Shown: positions 14,333-22,875 of the stretch, piece after piece
Numbering within the stretch: the stretch's first letter is position 1
How the letters are laid out: every line of letters starts with the position of its first letter
Assembly (NCBI GenBank): GCA_030017955.1
Contig: JASEGR010000029.1
Span: forward strand, 1-33,671
Length of the DNA: 33,671 nt
Source: Candidatus Eisenbacteria bacterium
Lineage (GTDB): Bacteria; Eisenbacteria; RBG-16-71-46; JASEGR01
Direction: 5' to 3'
Notes under the pieces: generated by a model
Told to the model about the DNA's origin: nothing
Seen by the model: only the letters and a program-made list of their open reading frames with translations
The model's database searches: none
Position numbers and translations under genes: made by a program

Positions 14333-15279
14333 TGACGTCCGGCATGGAAAAACCGAAAGTGGGCATCGTCATTCTGAACTGGAACGGGTTCAACGATTCG
14401 AGACGGTGTGTTGAATCCTTTCGCGGACTGCGCTATCCCAATCATGAACTGGTAATCGCGGACAACGGCTCAACCGACGGTTCCTGCGAAGCCCTCAGGC
14501 AAGAATTTCCCGGGCTGACTCTTGTTGAAACCGGCAGGAATCTGGGCTATACAGGGGGGAATAACGTCGGAATCAAGCGGGCTCTGGCAGACGGGTCGGG
14601 TTATGTGCTCATAGTGAATAACGACACCGAGTCAATAAATCCTGATTTTGTTGGAGAACTCGTCCGTGAAATGGAGTCGCAACCGGGCCTGGGAGTAATC
14701 GGTCCGAAAGTATTGAATCCAGGAAATGTCGTACAGCACACGATACTTCTTGCTCCGACTTTGTCCAACTCTATAAGGGAGTCTGTTCTCTACAAAACCG
14801 GGAGAAAAGAGCCCGAGGACTATGACAGGGCTCAGGCTGTGAACGCCGTATCCGGGGTCTGTTGGATGATTAGGAGGGAAGTTTTCGAGAAAGTCGGCCT
14901 GCTCGATGAGGACTACCTTTCATACGTTGAGGAGCAGGATTACTGCTATCGCGCACAGAAGGCGGGTTGGAAAATCATGTATTATCCTGTCGAAAGCGTG
15001 GTTCACTACAAAGAAGCTGATGATAAGAACAAAGAGAGAGGATATAGACAATATGTCTATGCCAGGAGAAATCTCGTCCTTTTCTTGCGCAAGCATTCTG
15101 GTTTGAGGAAGGCATTTTTTCTGGCCGTTCTTTTTCTTTCCAGCAACAGTCTAAAGGTTGTCTACAGCAGCCTCAAGCGAGGGAGGAACGATTTCTACAG
15201 CCGTCGGCTGCTGCTCGATTTAGTGTCTCAGTTCAAGACAGTGTTGGCAAAAGAGGGGACTTGTGGAAGAAAAACATAG
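14329..15279 (+). CDS. GT2 family glycosyltransferase (rhamnosyltransferase-like), 316 aa
   Basis: This is an inverting GT-A enzyme of the type near RfbF/WbbL rhamnosyltransferases. The start KVGIVILNWNG (about 9-20) and IADNGSTDGS lead to the metal-binding VNNDTE (about 97-102, DXD-like), then VSGVCWMIRREVFEKVGLLDE and the acidic ED-type motif VEEQDYCYRAQKAGW. A C-terminal hydrophobic stretch (KAFFLAVLFLSSNS) may associate with the membrane. The ATG at 14329 has GAGG upstream and an ATGA overlap with the previous gene; a longer in-frame start at 14275 is disfavoured. Confidence 0.85.
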   Translation: MMTSGMEKPKVGIVILNWNGFNDSRRCVESFRGLRYPNHELVIADNGSTDGSCEALRQEFPGLTLVETGRNLGYTGGNNVGIKRALADGSGYVLIVNNDTESINPDFVGELVREMESQPGLGVIGPKVLNPGNVVQHTILLAPTLSNSIRESVLYKTGRKEPEDYDRAQAVNAVSGVCWMIRREVFEKVGLLDEDYLSYVEEQDYCYRAQKAGWKIMYYPVESVVHYKEADDKNKERGYRQYVYARRNLVLFLRKHSGLRKAFFLAVLFLSSNSLKVVYSSLKRGRNDFYSRRLLLDLVSQFKTVLAKEGTCGRKT

Positions 15280-16018
15280 GGCAGATCGCACAGAGTGTCT
15301 GGATTGGACCTTTGAAGCCGGTGCCAGAAAGGCAGTGTCAAAATTCTATGCTATTGCCGGGAGCAGCAGGGAGTGTTATGAGGAACTCATTTTTTCTGAG
15401 TGCAGTGGCAAAAACGTACTTGAGTATGGTTGTGGCGCCGGTTCATATGCGTTTCCGCTGGCAAACCGTGGTGCTTCGGTAGTGGGCATTGACATATCAA
15501 AAGAAGCTATTGAAATTGCAAGTTCCAGAGCCAAAGAGGAGGGACTTGACAAAGTAGTCTTTGCGGTGATGGATGCAGAGGCAACCCAGTTTGAAGATAA
15601 CAGTTTTGACATGGTCTGCGGTACGGCCATTCTGCACCATCTCCGGGTTGATCGAGCTCTGAATGAGATCGTAAGGGTGTTGAAGCCGGAGGGCAAGGCT
15701 GTGTTCATAGAGCCCATGGGGCACAATCCAGTCATAAACCTCTTCAGAAAGTTGACGCCTCAGTTTAGGATGAAGAATGAACACCCTCTCACGGGCAGGG
15801 ACCTGCGGTCGATTGAGCAGTTCTTTCACGAAGCTGATTTCAACTTCTTTCACTTGTTCTCATTGATAGCTGTCCCATTTCGGAATGCTTCCTGGTTCTC
15901 TTCGTTTCTGAGAATTCTTGACAACCTTGATAAGACGTTGTTTGAACGTGTACCATTGTTCAGGCGCGGCGCTTGGCAGGTGGTGATCACTCTCCATGGG
16001 CCGAAAAAGCGTGGATAG
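15263..16018 (+). CDS. Class I SAM-dependent methyltransferase, 251 aa
   Basis: A GTG start with GAGGGG 4-9 bp upstream overlaps the GT2 gene by 17 bp. A Methyltransf_11-type Rossmann domain: motif I VLEYGCGAGSYAFPLA (about 52-67), acidic residue in VVGIDISKEAIE, motif IV FDMVCGTAILHHL, and VLKPEGKAVFIEP. The C-terminal third (KLTPQFRMKNEHPLTGRDLRSI and hydrophobic FFHLFSLIAVPF) is typical of methyltransferases acting on lipid-linked or glycolipid substrates. In this cluster it probably modifies a sugar. It is not an FkbM protein. The substrate is unknown. Confidence 0.8.
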   Translation: MEEKHRADRTECLDWTFEAGARKAVSKFYAIAGSSRECYEELIFSECSGKNVLEYGCGAGSYAFPLANRGASVVGIDISKEAIEIASSRAKEEGLDKVVFAVMDAEATQFEDNSFDMVCGTAILHHLRVDRALNEIVRVLKPEGKAVFIEPMGHNPVINLFRKLTPQFRMKNEHPLTGRDLRSIEQFFHEADFNFFHLFSLIAVPFRNASWFSSFLRILDNLDKTLFERVPLFRRGAWQVVITLHGPKKRG

Positions 16019-16023
16019 GATGG

Positions 16024-16097
16024 AACTGACTTTCCCCCCTAAAACTGGGTCAGTTGTAATTAGAGTTGGGATGGTGTAGAGAGGGGCCAAGGGGGGA
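16024..16097. other. Junction of broken polymerase gene, possible IS end
   Basis: Between the methyltransferase stop and the surviving end of a Wzy-like gene lies AACTGAC (16024-16030), an 18-bp spacer with CCCCCCTAAAACTGG, and its inverted copy GTCAGTT (16049-16055). The pattern (CTGAC, C-run, AAAACTGG) resembles the terminal repeats of some IS3-like elements; I cannot confirm the family. Bases 16084-16097 (GGGCCAAGGGGGGA) repeat exactly the ribosome-binding-site region of the UXS gene at 9259-9272. Both hint at a rearrangement joint. Confidence 0.35.
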
Positions 16098-16421
16098 GGA
16101 CCGCATACTCATTCCACCTATTTCACCTTCCTGATTGAGAGAGGACTTGTGGGACTCTTGCTCTTCGTTGGATTCCTCTTTCAAATAGCTCGCGTGCTCA
16201 GAAGAGGAATCAAACTGCGGTGGAGGCAATGGGACAAATCCTGGCTGATATACGATGTTGCATTTCTGGCAGGCTTACTGGGCCTTTTGATCGGGCAGTT
16301 CTTGTATGACCTGAACTCGGAAACATTCTGGTTTTTTCTGGGTCTGGCTCTTACCTCAATGAACCTGCGTGAGGACGACAAGAGAAATGTTGCCGAAGGA
16401 GCATATCGTGGTCTGCAGTGA
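16080..16421 (+). pseudogene. 5'-truncated Wzy/O-antigen ligase remnant
   Basis: The frame opens after a stop at 16077 and encodes only the C-terminal end of an O-antigen polymerase/ligase-type membrane protein. HTHSTYFTFLIERGLVGLLLF is the classic Wzy_C loop-and-helix, in which the His-rich periplasmic loop precedes 'ERGLVGL'. Two further hydrophobic helices follow (about VAFLAGLLGLLIGQFLYD and FWFFLGLALTSMNL), then a hydrophilic tail. Typical proteins are 400-500 aa; about 300 residues are missing upstream, replaced by the junction at 16024-16097. The in-frame GTG at 16149 could start a 90-aa peptide, but that would lack the conserved loop. A truncated, probably inactive gene is the best call. 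Confidence 0.7.
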
Positions 16422-16430
16422 GAGCGGAAG

Positions 16431-17111
16431 ATGTCAACTCTGAGTCCTTCTGTAAGGCACTCAGCAGGACTCCGAAAGAAGTCTTATCTTCATAGAGAAG
16501 ATTTAGCGTTGAGCCTGCTTGACGGTGGTGATTGCCTGCTCGATGTTGGCTGTGGGTGCGGATCACTTGCGCTCAGGGCGGGCGAAAGGTTCAAGAGGGT
16601 GTATGGGATAGATATTTCTTCATCCCGGATTGACGAGGCCGGAAAAAGCGCTGATGCGCGCCCGGGAGGAGTGGCCGGCCTGCAGTTTTCCGTGCACGAC
16701 GTGAATAAGAAAACAAGTTTTCCGGAAAGAATGTTCGATAATGTGGTTTGCATTGCCGTACTCCAGTATGTTGACAATCCTTACTCTGTTGTGGGCGAGA
16801 TCAACAGAGTATTGAAACCCGGAGGGATATTCATTGTTCAGGTTCCAAATGCGGCTTATGTAAAGTATAGAATCCGTCTCGCCATGGGTAAGTTGCCGGT
16901 GACTTCGCCCTTCCCTGAGGTCGAGTGGAAAGAAGCCGGGTGGGATGGTGGAAACCTGCACTACTTCACGAAAAGTACTATGTGCAACATGCTTGCGGAC
17001 TGCGGGTTTACAGTTCTGAAAGTTACCGGCAGCGGCCTGTTCGCCGGATGGCGTAACTGGTGGCCGTCGCTGCTCACGGGAGACCTGGTGGTGAAGGCAC
17101 GGAAACATTGA
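16431..17111 (+). CDS. Class I SAM-dependent methyltransferase, 226 aa
   Basis: Motif I LLDVGCGCGSLALRAG (about 36-51), YGIDISSSRIDEA for the adenosine acidic residue, then MFDNVVCIAVLQYV and VLKPGGIFIVQVPN place it among Methyltransf_11-like enzymes. The C-terminal part has GGNLHYFTKSTMCNMLADCGF, common in cluster methyltransferases that act on sugars or lipids. The ATG follows GCGGAAG at short distance, 9 bp after the Wzy remnant's stop. It is distinct in sequence from the methyltransferase at 15263, so the repeat unit may carry two methylations in addition to any FkbM product. The acceptor is unknown. Confidence 0.8.
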   Translation: MSTLSPSVRHSAGLRKKSYLHREDLALSLLDGGDCLLDVGCGCGSLALRAGERFKRVYGIDISSSRIDEAGKSADARPGGVAGLQFSVHDVNKKTSFPERMFDNVVCIAVLQYVDNPYSVVGEINRVLKPGGIFIVQVPNAAYVKYRIRLAMGKLPVTSPFPEVEWKEAGWDGGNLHYFTKSTMCNMLADCGFTVLKVTGSGLFAGWRNWWPSLLTGDLVVKARKH

Positions 17112-17144
17112 ACGGTCATATCATCATGACAGGGTTGTTTGGAG

Positions 17145-18347
17145 ATGCTTAAGATCCTGCAAGTAGTTGCTTATTACGTTCCAGCGTGGGGATACGGAGG
17201 TCCGCCCAAAGTTATGTATGGGATGGCGAAAGCCCTGGCAAAAAGAGAACATGAAGTGACGGTCTATACTACCGACGCACATGACGGGACACGTCGTGTC
17301 GAGACTAGATTGAGGAATCTGGATTCGATAAAAGTGGTCTACCACAGAAATCTCAGCAACAGTCTGGCATGGAAGAAGAAAAAGTTCATTCCTATGGGCT
17401 TTCCATTATCGCTCATGAAGAATATTGAGAACTTTGACTTGGTCCATATTGCCGATACCAGGACGATCCCGAATTTCGTGGCTGGATATTTCGCCCGGAA
17501 GACGGCCGTTCCATACGTAATCTCTCCCTTTGGAGGTTTGCTTGGGGGCTACGGAACGAAGCTGAAGATGTTTGCCAAGAAAAAAGTTGATGAGTACTTC
17601 ACCCGACCGTTGTTTCTTGGAGCTGATAAGGTCCTCGCACAAACTCAACACGAGGAGTCAGTGGCTGTGGAATTCGGAATCAAAAGAGAGAAGGTAGAGC
17701 AGCTTCCCCTTGGGATTGATTTGGACGAATTCGCAGACATTGAGTCCAGGAGGAACGAGTTTCGTGAAAGGTTCGGAGTTTCTCCCGAGGAGAAGATTGT
17801 TCTTTTCTTGGGCAGAATCCACGAGTACAAGGGACTGCAGCTTCTTGTGAGAGCTTTCGCAACAGTTTCACGCTCAGTAAAAAACGCAAGATTGGTAATT
17901 GCAGGAAGAGATGACGGCTACCTGACCGCTATTGAAGATCTGGTGAGAGACCTCGGGCTTGCGAGCAAAACCGTTGTTACCGGGGCGCTCTATGGCGACG
18001 AGAGAATAGCCGCGTACGTCGATGCCGATGTTTTTGCAATTACACCCTACCACTACGAAGAGACATCTTTGGCCGCGTTGGAAGCGTGTGCGTGCGGAAC
18101 GCCGGTGGTTGTCACGGATCAATGCTCTTTCCCTTGGCTGAAAGAATACGAAGGCGGGTATGTTATCAACTACGATGTTCAGGAACTTGCGGATTGTCTG
18201 ACCAAGGTCTTGAGTGACCAGGAACTGAGGAACCGGATGGGTTCGAACGCCAGGAGAATGATTGAGCAAAAATTTGATTGGACAAGAATCGCTGCCCGTT
18301 TGGAGGAAATCTATCTGGAAGTGTTGGGTGAGAACAGAGTGAAATGA
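17145..18347 (+). CDS. GT4 family glycosyltransferase, 400 aa
   Basis: Retaining GT-B enzyme. It begins MLKILQVVAYYVPAWGYGGP, the usual start of this group, with a Gly-rich donor/acceptor loop (GGPPKVMYGMAKAL). Further on are LPLGIDLDEF, IVLFLGRIHEYKGL (nucleotide-binding strand), LVIAGRDDGY, and the EX7E motif in EETSLAALEACACGTPVVVTD. An in-frame TTG at 17139 is possible because the GGAG at 17141-17144 lies very close to the ATG. It ends one base before the epimerase-like gene, so the two are likely cotranscribed and coupled. Confidence 0.85.
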   Translation: MLKILQVVAYYVPAWGYGGPPKVMYGMAKALAKREHEVTVYTTDAHDGTRRVETRLRNLDSIKVVYHRNLSNSLAWKKKKFIPMGFPLSLMKNIENFDLVHIADTRTIPNFVAGYFARKTAVPYVISPFGGLLGGYGTKLKMFAKKKVDEYFTRPLFLGADKVLAQTQHEESVAVEFGIKREKVEQLPLGIDLDEFADIESRRNEFRERFGVSPEEKIVLFLGRIHEYKGLQLLVRAFATVSRSVKNARLVIAGRDDGYLTAIEDLVRDLGLASKTVVTGALYGDERIAAYVDADVFAITPYHYEETSLAALEACACGTPVVVTDQCSFPWLKEYEGGYVINYDVQELADCLTKVLSDQELRNRMGSNARRMIEQKFDWTRIAARLEEIYLEVLGENRVK

Positions 18348-18348
18348 T

Positions 18349-19341
18349 ATGGACATGAAAAACGCCTACAATAGGAAGAATGTCCTGATCACCGGGGGCC
18401 TCGGGTTCATAGGAAGCAATCTGGCAATAGAGCTCGTTAAGCTTGGAGCAAGAGTCACGGTGGTTGATGTTCTGTGGCCTGAGCACGGCGGAAATTTTTT
18501 CAACATCGAGCCGGTCAAGAACGACCTTCAGGTAAATGTAAGCGATGTGCGCGACCGGCAAGGGATGGAGCTCCTGGTAAAGGGCAAGGACCACATCTTT
18601 CATCTCGCCGGCCAGTGCAGTCATGTCCTGGGACAGTCCGACCCGTATCCCGACATCGAAATAAACATCAAAGGAACAACGAGTCTCATGGAAGCCTGCA
18701 AGTCGTTCAAGAGGGATGCACAGATCGTGTACACGAGCACTCGCGGTGTTTACGGAAGCTGCAAAACCCTCCCTGTCAATGAAGAAACGCGGCCGAACCC
18801 AAAGGGTCTGTACGAAATATCTAACCTCGCAGCCGAACACATCAATCTCTTCTATGCCAACACGTGCGGGATGCATGTCGTCAACCTGAGACTGTCAAAC
18901 ATCTACGGCGAGCGGTCTCAGATGAAACACAGCAAGTTTGGCGTGGTGAACTGGTTTGTCAGAAAGGCGCTGGACAGCGACAAGATTACCCTTTATGGAG
19001 ACGGCGAGATACTGAGGGATTTTCTGTACGTGGAAGATTGTGTTGAAGCGATTCTGCTGGCAGGAGCTGATGAACGTAGTTTTGGAAACGTGTTCAATGT
19101 GGGCAGCGGCACGCCGCACAGCTTCAAGGAGCTGGCGGCCGAGATAGTGGAAGGCTCCGGGAGCGGGTCGATCGAGTTCGCGGCTTTTCCCGAGGACAGG
19201 CTGAAACAGGAACCCGGCGATTTTTATCCGGACATCTCAAAGGCACGGAACATTCTGGGCTGGCAGCCAAAAACCGGGCTGAAAGAGGGACTCAGGAGGA
19301 CGATTGAGTACTACAAGCAGCACAAGAAATACTACTGGTGA
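18349..19341 (+). CDS. NAD-dependent epimerase/dehydratase-like protein, 330 aa
   Basis: An extended SDR of nucleotide-sugar enzymes: GGLGFIG (16-22) binds NAD, VVDVLWPEHGG follows, and the C-terminal half matches sugar epimerases (NIYGERSQMKH, TLYGDGEILRDFLYVEDCVEAI, FNVGSGTPHSF). The active site is unusual: the expected YxxxK reads Tyr155-Glu-Ile-Ser-Asn159 (GLYEISN), with Asn replacing the catalytic Lys, and the preceding strand reads TSTRGVYG rather than SSxxVYG. A subgroup of SDR sugar enzymes has similar STR strands and altered catalytic residues, so it may catalyse a different step or need a partner. It lies between a GT4 and a DegT aminotransferase, fitting a 4-keto or 3-keto sugar intermediate. 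Confidence 0.8.
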   Translation: MDMKNAYNRKNVLITGGLGFIGSNLAIELVKLGARVTVVDVLWPEHGGNFFNIEPVKNDLQVNVSDVRDRQGMELLVKGKDHIFHLAGQCSHVLGQSDPYPDIEINIKGTTSLMEACKSFKRDAQIVYTSTRGVYGSCKTLPVNEETRPNPKGLYEISNLAAEHINLFYANTCGMHVVNLRLSNIYGERSQMKHSKFGVVNWFVRKALDSDKITLYGDGEILRDFLYVEDCVEAILLAGADERSFGNVFNVGSGTPHSFKELAAEIVEGSGSGSIEFAAFPEDRLKQEPGDFYPDISKARNILGWQPKTGLKEGLRRTIEYYKQHKKYYW

Positions 19342-19342
19342 A

Positions 19343-20440
19343 ATGATGGTGCCCTTTCTTGACCTTGCGAGACAATACGACGCTATCAAAGAAGAAATAG
19401 ACCAATCCATAAAGCGAGTGCTCGACAGCGGCTGGTTTGTTCTGGGCGAAGAGGTCCTGGGCCTCGAACGCGAGTTTGCAGAATACTGCGGGGCGAAGTA
19501 TGCAGTTGGAGTCGGGTCCGGAACAGAAGCCCTGCATCTGGCGCTGCTTGCCTGCGGAGTGGAGTTTGACGATGAGGTGATCACAGTCGCTAATACGGCT
19601 GTTCCGACGATCAGCGCCATATCGTTTGCGAACGCGGCCCCGGTTCTTGTGGACGTGAGAGCGGATACGCTCCTCATGGATGCCTCCTTGATTGAAGAAA
19701 AGATTACCGACAGGACGAAAGTAATTCTGCCCGTTCATCTCTACGGGCAGTCAGCGGACATGGATGCGATATTGAGAATTGCAGGCAAGCACGGTCTCAA
19801 GGTGATTGAGGATGCATGCCAGGCGCATGGAAGTTTGTATCGTGACAGGAAAGCAGGGACGATGGGAAACCTGGGCTGTTTCAGTTTCTATCCCAGCAAG
19901 AATCTTGGATGCTATGGCGACGGCGGAATGGTCGTTACGGATAGCGAGGAATACTGCGAGCGGCTGAAACTTCTCCGCAACTACGGCCAGAAGACAAGAT
20001 ATTTTCACGAGATCAAGGGGTTCAACAGTCGTCTTGATGAGCTCCAGGCCGCAATCCTGAGAGTTAAATTGAGAAAACTGGATGGGTGGAACGAGAGAAG
20101 GCGTGTGGTCGCGAAAACTTATCACGAGGGGCTCTCGGAGAACACAGATTGTGTCTTGCCAGTAGAACAGCCGGAGACAAGGGGAAACCATCACCTTTAC
20201 GTGATAAGGCATCCGGAAAGAGACCGGCTCCAGGAGTGGCTCAAGAAGAACGGAGTTGCGACTCTGGTGCACTATCCTGTTCCCGTTCACTTACAGGAAG
20301 CGTATAGAGACCTCGGCCTGAGAGAAGGGGACCTTCCGGTAACAGAAGCTGCAGCGAAAAGAATAGTTTCTCTCCCGATATTCCCTGAGATTCTTGATTC
20401 GGAAGTTGAGGAAGTCGTCAAGCGTGTCAATGATTTCTAG
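19343..20440 (+). CDS. DegT/DnrJ/EryC1 sugar aminotransferase, 365 aa
   Basis: A PLP-dependent aminotransferase that converts a keto NDP-sugar to an amino sugar. It starts MVPFLDLARQY, typical of the FdtB/WbpE-like group. Catalytic Lys186 lies in SFYPSKNLGCYGDGG, Asp157 in IEDACQAHG holds the PLP pyridine nitrogen, and GSGTEAL (58-64) forms the phosphate cup. The ATG at 19343 is one base after the epimerase-like stop with GGTGA upstream; a start at 19304 inside the previous gene is less likely. Its close coupling to the epimerase-like gene suggests the two act in sequence. The product (3-amino or 4-amino sugar) cannot be read from sequence alone. Confidence 0.9.
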   Translation: MMVPFLDLARQYDAIKEEIDQSIKRVLDSGWFVLGEEVLGLEREFAEYCGAKYAVGVGSGTEALHLALLACGVEFDDEVITVANTAVPTISAISFANAAPVLVDVRADTLLMDASLIEEKITDRTKVILPVHLYGQSADMDAILRIAGKHGLKVIEDACQAHGSLYRDRKAGTMGNLGCFSFYPSKNLGCYGDGGMVVTDSEEYCERLKLLRNYGQKTRYFHEIKGFNSRLDELQAAILRVKLRKLDGWNERRRVVAKTYHEGLSENTDCVLPVEQPETRGNHHLYVIRHPERDRLQEWLKKNGVATLVHYPVPVHLQEAYRDLGLREGDLPVTEAAAKRIVSLPIFPEILDSEVEEVVKRVNDF

Positions 20441-21647
20441 CAGCGGTTTCCAGGACTCGGACAAGAAACTTAAAGTCATCATTCTGCACAACATAATAAA
20501 TCCTCATGTAAATCCGCTTTTCGAAGCCATATCAAACCTTCCGGACATAAGCTTGAAAGTATATTTCCTGAGCGAGTCAGCAAAGGATAGAAAATGGTCG
20601 GTTGAAACGAAACTGCCGTTTCAATACGAGATTCTGTCAAACACGGTTCTGAACCTGCACGACAGGGAAAGAGGCTTGTTTCCTTTTGTCATAAACCCAT
20701 CAATAGGGCTGAAGCTTTTCAAAGAAAGATACGATGTCCTGGTTTGCTCGGGATGGGAATCTCCTTCTGCGTACATGGCGTTACTTGTGTGCAAGCTGAG
20801 AAAGAAGCGGTTTGTGCTCTGGTCCGGGACAACGGTGAATGAAAAGAGCTCTCGGTGGAAATTTACGACCCCGTTTAAGAAGCTGCTGGCCGCGAAATCC
20901 GACGCGTGCATCAGCTACGGAACGCTGTCGAGGGAATTCCTGGTGTCTCTCGGCGCCGAGAAAAGAAAAACATTCATCTCTTATAACACCGTTGATGTGG
21001 AATATTTCCGGGACAGGGCGAATTCCGCCCGGAATGAAAGACGGAAGATTCTCGACAAACTCGGCGTAAGCGGAGACAGCAGCATAATCCTGTATGTCGG
21101 CCAGCTGATACAACGCAAGGGTATAGACCATCTGTTGAAGGCCTATGGAAGACTTAGACGTGAAGATACGAGCGCCAGTCTGTTCATAGTCGGCTACGGC
21201 CCGGAGGAGAGGGCGCTGAAGGAAATGTGCATCAGGGACAACATACCGGATGTTCACTTCAAGAGTTTCATTGACCTGCCGGATTTGCCTGAAATCTATG
21301 CAGTCTCCGCAGTCTTCGTTCTTCCGTCCAAGATTGAGGTCTGGGGTCTGGTCTTGAACGAGGCGATGGCCTGCGGGCTTCCGATCATAACCACGAACAC
21401 GGTAGGAGCCTCAAGAGACCTGGTCGAGGAAGGCGTGAACGGGTTTGTCGTCTGTGCCGGAGATGAGGAAGCGCTTTACTTAGGGATGAAGACGCTGGTT
21501 TCCGACCGGCCGCTCAGAGAACGGATGGGACGGGAATCGCTCAGGATCATAAGCGGGTTTACATACAAGAACGTAGTCCGCGGTTTCCAGGATGCTTTTG
21601 AATTCGTTAACCGGAGCAAGAGCAGCATGTCATCGGCGGGCCCGTAG
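20430..21647 (+). CDS. GT4 family glycosyltransferase, 405 aa
   Basis: GT-B enzyme, last gene of the plus-strand cluster. KLKVIILHNIINPHVNPLFEAIS starts the N-terminal fold; VLWSGTTVNEKSS and FISYNTVDVEYF lie in the middle; ILYVGQLIQRKGIDHLLKAY (nucleotide site), LFIVGYGPEE, and the EX7E-type motif EVWGLVLNEAMACGLPIITT are in the C-terminal half. The ATG at 20430 overlaps the aminotransferase stop by 11 bp. No RBS is obvious; an upstream in-frame ATG at 20394 is unlikely. It ends 59 bp before the convergent minus-strand operon, with no clear terminator between. Confidence 0.85.
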   Translation: MISSSGFQDSDKKLKVIILHNIINPHVNPLFEAISNLPDISLKVYFLSESAKDRKWSVETKLPFQYEILSNTVLNLHDRERGLFPFVINPSIGLKLFKERYDVLVCSGWESPSAYMALLVCKLRKKRFVLWSGTTVNEKSSRWKFTTPFKKLLAAKSDACISYGTLSREFLVSLGAEKRKTFISYNTVDVEYFRDRANSARNERRKILDKLGVSGDSSIILYVGQLIQRKGIDHLLKAYGRLRREDTSASLFIVGYGPEERALKEMCIRDNIPDVHFKSFIDLPDLPEIYAVSAVFVLPSKIEVWGLVLNEAMACGLPIITTNTVGASRDLVEEGVNGFVVCAGDEEALYLGMKTLVSDRPLRERMGRESLRIISGFTYKNVVRGFQDAFEFVNRSKSSMSSAGP

Positions 21648-21706
21648 CCGCACCCAATCAGACCGCTATCTATTCCACAGCCGCATTCGCACTGCACACA
21701 TTCTTG

Positions 21707-22441
21707 TTAAGCGCAGAGTGAAGACCTGGGCCCGGTTCTTGAGCGCAGCGCAACCATGAACTTGAGAGTTCGCGTGATGTGCCGTTTCCTGGAACGCAGA
21801 CTGAAGGCCCACTTGGAGGTGCCGTGCTCGCGCTTCCCGAAACTGACATCGAAAGTCTGGACCTTGAAGCCGTTGGACTTGGCCAGCCAGAAGAAGTAGA
21901 GGTCGAGGGAAAGGTCTGTTGGCGGGAACACGGCAAGACCAAGCAGGTCGCGGTGGAACGCCTTGGGTTGGGCATTTATGTCAGGAAGACGTTTTCCGAG
22001 AATAATCGCGGCCGCGGTCTCCATCCCGAAAGTGAAAAGCCTGTCTCCGGCAGGCCTTCCACGACGCCGGCCTTTCACAAACGTACGGCGGGGATTCTTT
22101 GCCGACTCCAGGATATCGAAAGCTGTCAACACATCTTTCGGCGGCGTCTGCCCGTCCGCGTGAGTCCAGGCCAGGTACTCTCCGCGCGCCGCGCGGAGGC
22201 CGGTCAGGATGCCGTGACCGTAACCGACGTTGGGGGCCGGGACTGTTGCGACAACGATGTACGGCTTTCCCTTTATCTCACGGTCGAGTGCAGAGGCGCT
22301 GTCATCCGTGCTGCCGTTATTCACGAGCACAAGCTCCCAATTGTCACCCGGCCGGTACAGCTCAGCAAACCGCGAAATGAGCGAAGGCAGGTTCAAAGCC
22401 TCATTGTAACAAGGAACGACGATGGACTTGCGGACGGTCAT
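21707..22441 (-). CDS. GT2 polyprenol-phosphate sugar synthase (DPM1-like), 244 aa
   Basis: It would transfer a sugar from an NDP donor to polyprenyl phosphate at the cytoplasmic face, making the donor used by GT-C enzymes. KSIVVPCYNEALNLPSLI (5-22) and LVLVNNGSTDDS match the GT2 Rossmann start; AWTHADGQTPP (91-101) carries the metal-binding Asp. KRLPDINAQPKAFHRDLL and TSKWAFSLRSR are typical of DPM1/GtrB-like proteins. There is no C-terminal membrane pair, so it is the soluble DPM1 form. It is the last gene of the minus operon, with an ATGA overlap with the GtrA gene, the usual partner. The sugar is unknown. Confidence 0.85.
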   Translation of the reverse strand: MTVRKSIVVPCYNEALNLPSLISRFAELYRPGDNWELVLVNNGSTDDSASALDREIKGKPYIVVATVPAPNVGYGHGILTGLRAARGEYLAWTHADGQTPPKDVLTAFDILESAKNPRRTFVKGRRRGRPAGDRLFTFGMETAAAIILGKRLPDINAQPKAFHRDLLGLAVFPPTDLSLDLYFFWLAKSNGFKVQTFDVSFGKREHGTSKWAFSLRSRKRHITRTLKFMVALRSRTGPRSSLCA

Positions 22442-22872
22442 AGAGAGAGACTCTCCCGCGGCCTGACCTTACGGAATACAACAAACTTCATGCCCAGATA
22501 GTTCGAGATTGTGGATGCGCCGGTGGCGAACAGCCACGCCAATGGCTTCGTGGCTCCCAGCGCAAGCAGCACGGAATTCGTTAGAGTGTTCAGGCCCAGG
22601 GTGAGCAAGTAAAGCACGGCGAATGGTATCACTTGGGAGGAAGCCTTTCTTTCTCCCGCACGGAAAACCACCTTGCGATTAAGCACGAAAGCCAGCGAAG
22701 CACCGGCCGCAAAGCTCGTGGCCTTGGAGACCGGGATTGGGATTACCGGAACCAGATAGACCAGAGCAAAGTAGACCAGGAAATCCGTCGCCACTGCCAT
22801 ACATCCGACGATGACGAAGCGAACCATCTCGCCTACCTGCGCGTTGACCCGTTTTTCACCGTTCTGGTTCAT
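22438..22872 (-). CDS. GtrA-family membrane protein, 144 aa
   Basis: Four hydrophobic helices and family signatures (MVRFVIVGCMAVATDFLVYFAL; a second helix in FAAGASLAFVLNRKVVF; final SNYLGMKFVVFR) define GtrA (PF04138). GtrA proteins are thought to help flip polyprenyl-phosphate-linked sugars to the periplasmic side. It overlaps the DPM1-like gene by 4 bp and follows the nucleotidyltransferase with a 3-bp gap. Together with the DPM1-like enzyme and the two GT-C proteins, it forms a complete route for polyprenol-linked sugar use outside the cytoplasm. Confidence 0.85.
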   Translation of the reverse strand: MNQNGEKRVNAQVGEMVRFVIVGCMAVATDFLVYFALVYLVPVIPIPVSKATSFAAGASLAFVLNRKVVFRAGERKASSQVIPFAVLYLLTLGLNTLTNSVLLALGATKPLAWLFATGASTISNYLGMKFVVFRKVRPRESLSL

Positions 22873-22875
22873 ACC

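Noticed and set aside
16149-16421. Independent 90-aa membrane protein
   Set aside because: The frame extends upstream without interruption to 16080 with the conserved Wzy_C loop just before the GTG, so it is better read as a gene remnant.
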